This document shows, piece after piece, positions 12,322 to 28,600 of a stretch of 40,236 bases of DNA. How positions within the stretch are numbered: position 1 is the first letter of the stretch; each line of letters begins with the position of its first letter. Both the position numbers and the translations under genes were made by a program. Source of the DNA: Collodictyon triciliatum (lineage: Eukaryota > CRuMs). The stretch spans positions 1 to 40,236 of the forward strand of contig JBHJMP010000618.1 in NCBI GenBank assembly GCA_043381765.1, given 5' to 3'. The notes beneath the pieces are model-generated. The model was not told where the DNA came from. It was given only the letters and a program-made list of their open reading frames with translations, and made no database searches.

Positions 12322-14168
12322 ATGGCCGATCTTTCTCCCAGCCAACTTGCTGATCTGCGCCTGACATACTATGTTGCCTGCGGATTCTCTTTGATCGGCT
12401 CCCAATATGTTCTATATCTGTTGTGGAACCCAAAGAATCGAACTGTGCTCACCACGCGCTTCGTGTTTTACCTGGCGATTTGTGATTGGCTGACTGCTTT
12501 TGGAGGCCTATTCGGCGCCTTCGGACTGAGCTCACTGGAGGAAGACACTGCAGAAATGGACGATGCTCTCTGCAAAACACAAGGTTTTCTAGACGACCTT
12601 ATGCGCAACATATTTTTGAAGCACACATACTCATTTATTGATTGAATAATGCATTACGATGACTATAATTCACAGGGTTCCTAATTCATTTTTGCAACAT
12701 CGCGGCTGCGTTTTGGAGTGTTTCTATTGCCGTTGTTGTCTATCGGCAAACGGTCCTGCTTGACCTCAATGTGCATAACTATCGCATTCGTTATTACTCT
12801 TACATATCCGTCCCATACTTGAATAGCATAATATTAAAAAAAAAAGAAAAGAAAAGAAAAGAAACCATATTGCGTATGAAGAACAGCTAGGCGATGAATA
12901 TACCTCAACAATCCCCAATCACAATATAATCCCTTTTCATTTTCTTGAATCATATTTGATTTTATTTAAGTAACTCTATTATGGGCTATCTTTTTACCCT
13001 GTGAAATTATTGTTTTCCTTAACTTATTTTACTTCTATATTGCAAAATCAGGTCAATAGGTTTGAACCGTTCTTTCATTTATTTAATTGGGGAGTTCCTT
13101 CAATATTCATGATTATCATTGTGGCACTAAATCAACTCGGTCCACAAAAACTATGGTGAGTACAAAAATAATGAATGAGTAACATTAGGTCTATTGAATT
13201 AAAAAAAATGATACAATATAACAGCGTAATCCAAATTCAAAAAAAAAAAAGAAAGGAAAAGAAAAGAAAAGAGGGGCATCTTAATTTCAGAACATATGAT
13301 AATTTCGTGATGACTTGTATGACATTTAAATAACGATCAAATTTGTTTAACGAATCACTCTATTATTTTATATATCGTAGGTGCTGGGTTTTAGAAGGAA
13401 AATATAATTTCAAGTATTACTTGTTTTACATTCCTATTGGGATTGCCTTGCTTGTCGGAATATTTCTCTATTTTAAAATCCAGAAATTTCTGTCCACTCA
13501 CATAAGAGTAAATTATTACATTTTTCTTGTTAATTATTTTTTTTAAAAAAAGGATCAATTATTCATTTTCGTTTTCTGATTATATAAATAGGTCATTCAC
13601 ACAAATATCATGCACAATTGAATTTTAATATTTGTCTTTCGATACAAGAACCCTTTTCTAAATTCTATCATAATACTATCATTATTATTTTTAAAACAAC
13701 AACAACAACAACAACAACAACCAGGACAGTGAATCTTACGGCTCACTCTTACCCGGGCATTTAATGCTCGAAAAGAGTGTCTCTGACCGGACTATTCAAC
13801 TCTTTTTGGTGTTTTTTTTCTGCTGGTGCTGGACATTTGTCAATCGAGCCTATCATGATATACATAAGGATGATGTTCAAGTAATCATAATATAATTATA
13901 TTGTCATCCTACCAGTGAATGATTCATCATCTGAAATGATTTAAATGCTAGATTAGATTGTCCAATTGATTTCATTTATTTATCTATTTACATATACCTT
14001 TGAACTTATGGATACTCTCTAATAGCTTAATTTTTCTAATATCTATCAATCTAATAATGTCCACATCCGTAGATGACACTTATGTTTTTAAACTTCTCCT
14101 TGACTCCATTGGAAGGGTTTTGTAATGCTGTCATATATGGCCGCATCGCACAAAAGAAAAAAGAGTAA
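12322..14168 (+). CDS. Seven-transmembrane GPCR of the cAMP-receptor (cAR/Crl, family E) type, six exons
   Basis: Exons 12322-12583, 12676-12770, 13052-13155, 13381-13507, 13725-13880 and 14073-14168 give 279 residues and keep phase throughout. TM1 is near residues 13-34 and TM2 near 46-66 (FYLAICDWLTAFGG). The conserved extracellular Cys and Gln of this family are in ALCKTQGFL. TM3 follows (FWSVSIAVVVYR). RFEPFFHLFNWGVP aligns with the cAR region before TM4. WCW, split across exons 3 and 4, is the family signature in the second extracellular loop. TM6 lies in exon 5 (FLVFFFCWCWTFVNRAY) and TM7 in exon 6 (TPLEGFCNAVIYG). The C-terminal tail is only about nine residues (RIAQKKKE), far shorter than the phosphorylated tails of Dictyostelium cARs. 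Ligand unknown; it should act at the plasma membrane through G proteins. Confidence 0.88.
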
Positions 14169-14197
14169 ACCCTTATTTTTCTATTTCTGAGTGATGT

Positions 14198-14305
14198 GTA
14201 TGTATGTATGTATGTATGTATGTATGTATGTATGTATGTATGTATGTATGTATGTATGTATGTATGTATGTATGTATGTATGTATGTATGTGTGTGTATG
14301 TATTT
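14198..14305. repeat. (ATGT)n tetranucleotide microsatellite
   Basis: About 24 ATGT units with minor decay at the right edge lie just past the GPCR stop. A minus-strand frame of His-Thr-Tyr-Ile repeats over it is an artefact. Confidence 0.95.
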
Positions 14306-15252
14306 ATGTATGTTCAATATCGAAATCCTTATAAGACACTTCACATACAATAGCCAACCGCATCTTAATTTCTAAACACGATAACAATAAATAAATAAAT
14401 GAAACTTCAAACGACGAGCAGAGCGCTGACGAAGCAAAGGATGGTCTTATTCCATGTAAGCCACCCGCAGACACATCACTCCTCACACAACAAATCAAAT
14501 AATTAGAATAATTCAATCGCTAACACGAATAACCGAAATATGTGCACATACACGCATCAGTAAACGCAGCTGCAGGCACATATTCAGATGCATACGTATA
14601 TTATGTTGCCCACTCTAACAGCCGTATCAAAAGGGAACACGAGACTCCTCAAGCGTTGCGTCGTTATTCCGTTCAGAACCGAGTTCGTATGGGACCGCGG
14701 AGAAGGCAGGAAAACCAGAGTGGCAGTCAGAGAGATGCACAAATCCCATTCCCGAGGAGATCGCTTGAGACGAACCCTCTCCCAAAGAAAGAAGAACCTC
14801 CTCCTCTTCCTCGTTCATACCCGTGTGCTTCTACCCCGCTCTCCTCTTTCACAACCACAAAGCTCCAAGACATAAACAGTGAGATTATGCAAGGAAAAAG
14901 AATAAGAGAAAGGAAATGGAAATGGAAATGGAAGAAAAAACAGCTGACTTGCGGAGCACACTCGACGCCACGAGCCATCTCTGAGAATCCCATTTGCCGC
15001 TCTTGCACTTGCTCTTGTTGCTGTTTTCCTTATCCAAACGCTCATCATCACACTCCTTTTTACAGAGGCAGAGAGTCGGTCGAGGCCGCCCACCAGTGCT
15101 TCTCGCTGGCAATCATTTATCCGTCCCCTCTCACTTGCGCCCCACCCTCCCAAGCCCAGCCCCCAGCCGAGAAGCAGAGGCGCCGCCCAAGAGCGACGCA
15201 AAAGAAAAGAAAGAACCATACATAATTTTCCTCTCCCGAAGCAAGGACAGCG
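14306..15252. other. Intergenic region between convergent GPCR and ArfGAP genes
   Basis: Both neighbouring genes end here, so two 3' UTRs and terminators are expected. A plus-strand frame of about 227 residues (14542-15225) and overlapping minus-strand frames are open, but all have irregular low-complexity composition rich in Lys, Pro and Ser and no recognisable domain. I see no supported gene. Confidence 0.5.
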
Positions 15253-20141
<4,889 letters not shown>

Positions 20142-20539
20142 CGGCGAACGGCTAGAGTCAAACGCTTTTCAAAAAATGAGAGAAGAGTCGCCCAGGCTAA
20201 AGCGGACGCAACGCCAAACAAGATGAATGGGCAATATGCTTCATGGGCAGTCCAGTGTTGTCTCTGGTGCTGCCAAAGGTTGTTGTCGGTCGCCCAATGA
20301 TATTCTGGCGTCCAAGGAAAAGCCGATCGTCCTCACCGGATAGATTGGAGAAAGAGCTGCCTAATGTGGAGCGGTGTCTTCACAAACAGTGAAATCATAC
20401 CAAATCAGGTTCATAGTTTGATTCGTATCATCGCGAACGCGGATTGTTCCTGTGGTTGTGTGTTTATCAAAAGGATGGGTGCTGTCATTTGCTGGGCAGG
20501 CTTCAGATACATTTAGTATTATTTTTGAGAAAAAGTTGT
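20142..20539. other. Intergenic region between WDR54 and the ArfGAP gene
   Basis: This 398-base spacer separates two minus-strand genes. It should contain the WDR54 3' end and the ArfGAP promoter. It is moderately GC-rich near the ArfGAP start. No further gene seen. Confidence 0.55.
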
Positions 20540-20975
20540 TTATTGCTTCCAAACTGTGATTGCGTCTGTGTCGTACGCAAGAGCAGCCAGATACCTTTTC
20601 TCTGGTCCGCAAAACTGAATCCCGGTGAGAAGGCGATCTTTGACGTTGGAGGAGAAGATGCAGTTGACCTGGTTAGGATTGCAAACACACAGGGATGAGT
20701 TCCTTCAGATAACATTGATGTAAATACCCATAAAAAATACTGGGGCAGAAAATATGCCGCTGTAAATAGGCGTGTATGTTGGGGATATAGTTGAGTTTGC
20801 CTTGAATTGCCCATCATGTGGCAGAGACCAAACATTGACAAACGAGTCTTCGCTGACAGTAGCACACTGGGACAAGAGGATCGAACATGAAGGGGGGAAA
20901 GGGGATGAGCATCTTTTCATACGAATTTAAATGTACAACTTCACAATACTCACGTAACCGCGGATGGGCTGCGAA

Positions 20976-21072
<97 letters not shown>

Positions 21073-23254
21073 GTGGGATAAAAATAAAGAAATGCAATGG
21101 AGATTCACTATACATACAAATTTTCCGGATGGGTGGATGTCCAAGCCATTGATATAGGCCCTAAGGAAGAAGTTTATTCGATTTCAGGGAACATGTTAAA
21201 TCACTCCATGGCATACCAAAAGAAAAAAAAAGTAATAAGCGCAGTTTTGAAATATTGAAAGCAGGGGGAAAAAACACAAAAATTCCAAAAGCAAAAGCAA
21301 ACCCATGCGCCGCGATTTCCATCAACACACGAAGAGATTTTGCACTAAAGATTTTGATTTTTCCAGACCCGTAAGAGGCGATGATACTATCGGTGTGAAA
21401 TCCGAGGCCTGTGCAGGGGTCTCTGCAATTACGAGAAGAAAAAAAAAGAGAAAAGAAATTATCAAATCATCTCAAGAAACGTAAAGGTCGTATTTCAATC
21501 ATTGAACCTCTGCCAAATCACAGCTTACCCGTTCCCAGCGATTTTGCCACAGCTAAAATCTACAGCGTTCCATACGAAGATATTCCCGCTATCATCAGCA
21601 CTGGCGAAGCGAGTTTGGTCACTAGATGATTAAGAGTAATATTGTAGTTTTATTATTTATAAAGCTAGAATATTACAAATGGTATTAACTGTACATAGAT
21701 TTGGATTTTTACACAGCTAATCCTTCATTTTCATTGCCATTATTTATTATAAGCCAGAGTTTGTCTTTTACAGAAGGATATTCATTAAACCGCTACCTTT
21801 GGGAGGTGGATATTACTGTGACAGGAGAGGAATGGGCCTTGGTATTCAACATCCCCAATTTATGTTTTGTTACCAAGAAAACGTAAAAAGAACGCAATAT
21901 GCATAGTCGAAATATCAAATCACATTAATGTATATAAAAATACCACTCGAGATGCTTTGAAAGAGACAGACTTTCCAGCTTCAAGGGTGACGATATCTCC
22001 GTACGAGGTCCCTACAATCATGATATTATGACAAATAAATAAGAAGATAATCACTCAATCCAGAAGACATATATGGACAAAACTGTTATTTAAATCAAAT
22101 GGAATGTCACTGTGGAAAGCGGACGATTTACAGCGTACCAACAAGTATATATGACCGCTCCCCAACAGCAGCGCTGGATATGCCCCGAGCAAAGAAGGAT
22201 TTCTTTGGATCTATCGAAGAAATAATTGCCCAGATGGGTCAGAAGCATGATAGATGTAGCATGAATATATGCAATGATGGTATTCTACTTGCAGGTAATT
22301 ATGGAACGATTCCGTGCGTAGGGAATAATAAGGAAACAATATAAATTAGAACAAAACAAAAAAACAAAGAGGGTATCTGACGCACTATATACCTTTTTTT
22401 GTCTCTTCCAATGGGTGATAAAGTAATATCTTCAAGTCTGCACTGTTGAAGACCTATATAGGAAATATTGGCGATCATCGCTATAAACAAATCCTGGAAA
22501 TGCTATATTACACGTTGAAATCTTGCCATACTCAAGTAGACAAAGCAAATTTTGCACCTGAATGCCTCCAATCGAAGCCAGAACAAGAAAGCCGGATTCT
22601 CCACCAGGAACATATTTAATCTAAAAAAAAGAGATACCAAGCAAATGAAACGAAGTAAGTTACCGTCGAGTAATACTGTGATGCTCAGGGACAAATGATT
22701 TCTTGGTTTAGTGATTATTTTACTTCATTTTGCACATACTTCGGACTGATCGTGTGAAAAAAGGCACAGGTTTTGTTTCATAAACATACCGATTGACCCA
22801 AACGACCGTCCTTTGAAGAAACCTGACCTGTAGTCGAGTGGATTGGCCGTTCGAAGTTTTGCTCTGAATATACAAGAACCTCGGATCCGTGGATGTAGGC
22901 AACACTTTTGCCGTCGCTTTGGAAAAAGTAATATTATTAAAAAAAAAAAAAAGGAAAATAAAAAAAGGAAAATAAACTTGACAGGAGCAATAGAAATCGA
23001 ATATTGCGGCGAAAAATGGCGAGCAAGTGAAGTGAGGCAAGTTTTTTTCTTTTGGGAGTCGGTGGTATTAAGAAACCGCTTCGCACTCCTTGAATCGAGT
23101 TGTGTAAACCAGAATAGCAAGTTGCAAAAGATAGCTCCGCAGAAGGGGACAGTTTTGAGCGCCACTCTCACCTGGTCAGATTATTGAACAGACAAGACGG
23201 TGTTGCCTTCAGGGCAAGGTTAAGGACTTGCTGCTGTGTCCAGCCTGTCGCCAT
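20540..23254 (-). CDS. WDR54: WD40-repeat protein, WDR54 orthologue, 12 exons
   Basis: Exons: 23172-23254, 22823-22916, 22558-22620, 22393-22453, 22139-22210, 21944-22012, 21797-21837, 21529-21621, 21303-21422, 21118-21160, 20741-20866 and 20540-20668, about 330 residues; human WDR54 is similar in size. The order of motifs follows WDR54 closely: FNNLT and AYIHG near the N-terminus, GFLVLASIGGIQ, FFARGISSAAVGE with ILVGTSYGDIV, GHSSPVTVIS, ASADDSGNIFVW, IIASYGSGKIKIFSA, INGLDIHPSGKF, ATVSEDSFVNVWSL and the final TGIQFCGPE. WDR54 is a cytosolic beta-propeller, linked in animals to signalling and adhesion; its role in protists is unknown. One junction (exon 6 to 7) is out of phase by one base at a CCC run near 21834-21837, probably an assembly error, since two Cs would give the expected Gly-His. 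Confidence 0.85.
20974..21072. repeat. (TAA)n trinucleotide microsatellite in a WDR54 intron
   Basis: About 32 TAA units lie in the intron between WDR54 exons 10 and 11. Asn, Ile, Leu and Tyr runs in translation are artefacts. Confidence 0.95.
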
Positions 23255-23865
23255 TTCCTAGTGCTGGGTAATCAACAAGTTTGTTTCGGCTTTTCTTTCT
23301 TTCTTTTTCTTTCCTTTGGCTAACTGATCTGTGTTATTGTGTATGAACCCAACACACCAATGATGGAGGAGACTATGGCCGTGATTCTCACAAAAAAATA
23401 CCCACTCCGATAATATTTGGCGATAGACTTTTTTTAGAAAGAAGTAGATTATTTGCATAGTGTATCTATAAATGGAAAATATAATTTGTTGTTCGTGGGA
23501 GGGCGAAGAGAGCCGAACGACAGAATCCCACAGCATCGTTGCCACAGCCGCAAGCTCGGGTGGGCAGATTGGCAACATATGCACCAGCTTGATAATTTGT
23601 ACGTATTGAATGCACTGATATAACTCCAGTCCGTCCACATGGAACTCAATTAAATGTGATCACTTCCAGCAACAAAAAGAAAAAGAAAAAGAAAAAGAAA
23701 AAGAAAAAGAAAGAGAAAAATGAAAAAGAAAAAGAGAATGAAAAAGAGATAATAGTTGAAAAGGAAAAGAGAAGGAAAAATAGAAAAAATAGAGTTGGAT
23801 GATACTCGGGGCATCCCCTTCAAATATCACCAGCCTTTATCGATGGGCTTCTTGTTTTTAATATT
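23255..23865. repeat. Intergenic spacer with (GAAAAA)n/(AAAAG)n repeat
   Basis: The spacer between RPB6 (stop) and WDR54 (start) contains an imperfect A-rich hexamer tract at about 23673-23790, decaying with GAG and ATG substitutions. No coding exon is supported; frames across 23258-23649 lack family features. Confidence 0.7.
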
Positions 23866-24654
23866 TTACTTTGGATCGGTGATAAGGTCTGGGTCGCTCA
23901 GGGACCAATCCTCATAAGACCCGTCTGGGAGAAAGCGACGTATGATGAGAGGCAGTTTGCGCTGTTGGAGCTCCAGTCTAGCGATTTCGAGGGGGTCGGT
24001 CTCTCCATTCAGCTGGACCATCGGAGGCGCATTCATGCTATCGGCATATATAGTTCATACAGATAAAAGATGGGTGTACTGTTTGGTATCCTCTAGACAT
24101 ATACTGAATACACGCTACGAATTCGAGACAAGGACCAAACCTAAGCTGCAGTGCCCGCGTACCAAGGACACGAGCGCGTTCGTATTTGGTCAGGTAGTTT
24201 GTTGTTTTTCTACTTCCTCTGTTCTGATTCAAGTTGACGGGATCTTCCTCGATGATCAGAGGAGGGATGCTGTGGTGGCCAACAGATTAGTTTGCATGAG
24301 TTCAGAAAGATAATAGTCCCAGGTTACAGACTACCATTACAACATAAGCGCAGGCAAAGTTTGTTTTGAGATAAAGAGCCTGAAGAAAAGAGCGCTTTTG
24401 GCTTGCGTTTCGGTCTATGAAATTAAACCTCTCGTCGCTCTCCTCGTTGCTCGCGGTTTCCTGTTAGGCAATGGTTTGGTTTCAAAAATAAGAAAAATGT
24501 GTTCAGTGATAAGAAGATATCTCTAATGCCCAGCGCGAGGCTTTGTCGGATATTATGTGGTGGAGGGTTTTTTGGGGATAGAAACAAGAAACACTGGGGA
24601 ATAGAAAAAGACCTCTAGAGACTCATCCTCGGAGTAGTGGTCTTCGTCATCCAT
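23866..24654 (-). CDS. RPB6: DNA-directed RNA polymerases I, II and III subunit RPABC2 (RPB6), four exons
   Basis: Exons 24613-24654, 24429-24460, 24141-24269 and 23866-24037 give 124 residues, the normal size. The acidic N-terminus ([14 protein letters not shown]) is typical. The conserved core follows: [18 protein letters not shown], then [13 protein letters not shown] and [18 protein letters not shown] near the C-terminus. RPB6 is the eukaryotic omega subunit shared by all three nuclear RNA polymerases, where it helps latch and assemble the clamp region. All splice phases agree. This is one of the safest calls in the window. Confidence 0.96.
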
Positions 24655-25636
24655 GATTCTAGTGTACTTTAGCGACTTGTTAAACAGAGCGAACGGGCTT
24701 CAACATTACTCACACGTAGCCCAGCCAGCCATCTAAGTGGCGGCGGCTCTCGCACCGATTATGTGGGCGTTCTGGTTCTTTGGAAGGTTTTTTTGGGGCT
24801 GATTTGCAGTGATCACAGTTGATCAGTTTAAAAAGCATGACCTTATATACATCTGGAATTTACAACAAAAATACCATAATTCTCATTAGAAGCGAATTTA
24901 CAGCCACATTCTTATGTTTTATGATTGCAATTGTATTATTATAACAAAAAGACACAGCAGATTGAGATTCGTGCTATGTGAGAAACGACATTGCTCATGA
25001 AACCACACAATGAACCCAATCAGAACATCGCTGAGGGCTATTGAGAGATAACCTTCGAAGAGTTCAGTGGCGCGAAGAAGCCGTGGGCATCGCAAGAACA
25101 ACGGACGAGACCAGACAGAAAATCACAGAACTGGACGACATCGAATAGAGTCTCGTGTCGAGCACTTGTGCTTCATTGCTCTCTTTGTCTTATGCTTTCA
25201 CTCGCTGTGAGAAACCTGCATCCAGATGGCCTTATAACCAAAGCTAGACGCACCGGAATGCTTTTGTTGCTGTGTCTGCCTGTATGCTGACCAATTTGCA
25301 AACCGATGTATGCACAAACCTCCAAAAAACATAAAAAAAAACGAGATTTTCAATCTGAGCGTCATATATCAAAGAAATAATAAATAAAAAAAAGAGACCC
25401 TTTTTTTAATTCATCTGTTCTGTTCTTCTGCATCCAGGATATTCTTTTATTATTTCCCCTGGATTAGTGAAAATACGAGACACTCATTCCGTTTGGAGAG
25501 ACCACTGTTTGTTCGAGAACCCTGTGTCACGCCGGAATGGGCTTCTATGGGATCGAGAAAGGCAATTACAAATACATCGTTTTTCGGCATTCTTATTTTT
25601 AGCAAACATGATTAGAAATGATTGGGTAGCGTGCGC
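24655..25636. other. Intergenic region between RPB6 and the coiled-coil gene
   Basis: About 980 bases separate the RPB6 start from the coiled-coil gene stop, both on the minus strand. The minus-strand frame 24919-25101 has no recognisable domain. I see no gene, RNA gene or clear regulatory motif; the RPB6 promoter should be near 24655-24800. Confidence 0.5.
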
Positions 25637-28600
25637 CTAGTTTTCATGAACAAACCGCGTTTCTTCCCTTGATTGAGTTGGTGTGCACTCTTGAGAATAT
25701 GAATATGTATTCCTGATGAAATAGTCGCTATGGTCTGCATCGTACTGGCGATGCTGTGGATATGGAGTTCCGCGCTGGCTCCGTGGTTGCTGCAATTACA
25801 CAAAGATGGTAAGAAACAAAAAGCAGCACCAATCAAATATGGGCGTGCTAGAATGGTAGTTTCTTTTTTCTCGATAAAGGAAATAATGATAAAAATCAGA
25901 AGAATCCATTTATTTTATGATATTTTGGTTGATTGTACCAAAGCGGCGGCCTCTACTTGTTTTGATAATTCTTTGATTAAGTTGTCTTTCATCAGCAGCT
26001 CCTCTCTCAGCTTTTGATTCGCTTGTTCATAGAAAGCCTGATTGCGTAGTTCATATTCATAATTTTTCTGGGTGCGACTTGAGTGTATGTAAATAGCGCA
26101 TATAAATGTTCATTGAGCTCTTACTTCGCGAGAGAATTCCCTCGCCAAATTGCGAGACTTTCTATCTGGCACATGAATCTCTGACGATATCACCTTGCTG
26201 CTGCTGCTCTGAACCTAGACAAATGGATAAAACATGTGCGATTTTAAACAAACTGGTTGCCAGTGCTGCTGTTCCTTGTTCATGCGCCTAATAAAGGACA
26301 TTGCAAAATGACTATCGTTCCCCAAGAAAATCATTATCAAATGCACTTCAAATCGCTGGAGGCGAGCCTTCAAATGACGAATTATATCATCGCGTTGCCG
26401 GATTTGGGAGGATATGTAATCAGCGTCGTCAACCGAACCCCATGTGCACTGTTGAGTTTCAGATATAATTGAATTCATACGGCAGGTCCTACATACAGAC
26501 AAAGCACACATATCTTATTATTGTTATTCTTTTTTTTATACCTGCAAGAAATAAATATCAAAATTTTGCGATAGTTCTATGTTCTTTAGTATTAGTGCTA
26601 TATTCACTCTATCTGCAGGTGTTTGCACAGTTACCTAAGCCTTGATATTGCCAGAACACCAATAACGATGCATTTGAATGTTGTCCGCTTTTTCATAGAC
26701 TTTTGCGGAAGAGAGGGATTACTCATAATGCGTGCTCTAGGATTTACTGCGTCTCTAAGTATGATTTCATTTTTTAGTCTTCCTTTTGCTCGAAGTAAGA
26801 TTGCAACTTCTACTCTGGTTCATACAAATTAAATTTTTGAGAGTGTTAAGTAGCGCATCATGGAAAGACAAGATACAACAAATAATTATAAAATAATAAA
26901 ATAATAAAATAATAAAATAATAAAATAATAAAATAATAAAATAATAAAATAATAAAATAATAAAATAAAAAAGAAAAGTTAAAGAGAACGAATGCGTGGT
27001 TATATTAATTTAATTTATCGATTGAATATAGAGCACATACAAAAAGTGTTGCAGCTCTAATTGATTTGTTAAATATTTTTTCTGCTCGATCAAGCTTGTT
27101 CGTTGGTCCTGGAGTTTGAGAAGAGCATTCTGCGCGAACTTAAGTTCCTGTCCAATAGTATGCTTCATTTTGTAAATTTACATCTAATTCATCATATATG
27201 GAATATATGCTCCGAAGGACAAGACGCTGATGATTTGAATTATATCCTTCAGTTAATAACTACAAACCTTTATCAAATAGCCCACATTGTTTTGTTCTAT
27301 AATTTAAAGTATGCATCATAGCGTTACATGAAAAGATATTTAACATCATAATGCCAGTTTTGCTCTAATAATATATGACACTACTTTTTCCATAGCAAAC
27401 ATTTATCTATATTTAACAATATTGAATATCTGATTACTTTCTGTCAACGTCCGCACATATTCGTGTATGTATTCCATCCTCTGTATAAGAGGATATGTGC
27501 TCATATCAACTTTCAAAACAAGGAGGATAGAATCAGTTATATGCTGTAACCTACAAATAAAAAAATGAAAATGAAACTTGGGGGTAAACCCGAAAAAAGG
27601 AATAAATTGTAAAGGATATGACGCAAACAGTATATGTCAAACAGTGGCCAAAACAATTTTTTTTTTATTTTTTTAGACTAACTCAGCGAGAATGATCTGG
27701 AGCTCAGATGCTTGCTTTTTGAATTCATCGACTTCTTTAGGTTGACTCCCACGATATGTATCGGATGACCGTTTGGACTTCTGTTGAATCATAACCAAAC
27801 GCAAAAAGTTAAATAATTGAATTATTCAACTAAAAAGCAACACAGAAGCTAAATGAAAACATAAGGCATATAAAGTATGATTTGAAGAAATTGATGAATC
27901 CATACTCTGTCAGTTGTAGGTTGGAATTCGTATTCATATTCCAGATATTCTGAATTCACATTCACACGATGACTTGCTGAAAGTTCTTCAGAGGGAGGAA
28001 CAAAACCGTTTCTGCCGATGCCATCATCATTCTCTCCATACTTTTCGAGAATTTTACGAAGCTGTTCCTCGATACTCCTAAAGCGCAAATAATTATTATT
28101 CAGATATAGAAAGAGTACGATGGTTTAAATAAAGAACATATATCTTACAGGCTAGCCTCTTTATTGGATTCTTCATCGCTAGGTCTATGGATTGGGAATG
28201 AGCGACTTTTTGTGAAAGACGATATCGAACGGCTGACGGCAGTATCAGCGGTGGATATTTGGTTAAAAAAGAAGTTAACATACAATTAAAATATCAAAAA
28301 TGAATTAACAGAAATCGCATGTGATTCAATTACCTTGATGATTTGCTTTGGGTTGGTCCTCTCTCAACAGTAGGGATTTCATGGAAAGAAATACCCAAGA
28401 CTCTTTTCCCGTGTTGAGCTTTCAATCTCTGGATTTCAACGGTCAAGTCACTAGTCAAGTGAATCAAATCTAATTTACAGGGATAAAATCTGATGTCAAA
28501 CTTGTGAGATTGATTGAAATAAAAGGCATCCATTAATATATTTCATACTTGCAGATTGTCATAGAAAGTATTAACCCTTTTGCTGTTCCATTAAAGCGTT

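Noticed and set aside
14542-15225. Plus-strand frame of 227 codons
   Set aside because: Composition is irregular and low-complexity, no domain or splice logic is visible, and equally long frames exist on the other strand.
20954-20968. Possible 15-base microexon (PIRGY) in WDR54
   Set aside because: It has usable splice signals, but leaving it out gives an exact-length match to the WD40 motif spacing, so it is not needed.
25730-25811. Plus-strand signal-peptide-like ORF (MVCIVLAMLWIWSSALAPWL) ending at a GTAAGA
   Set aside because: It is antisense to the last exon of the coiled-coil gene, which has a good acceptor, stop and coding composition; no downstream plus-strand exon was found.
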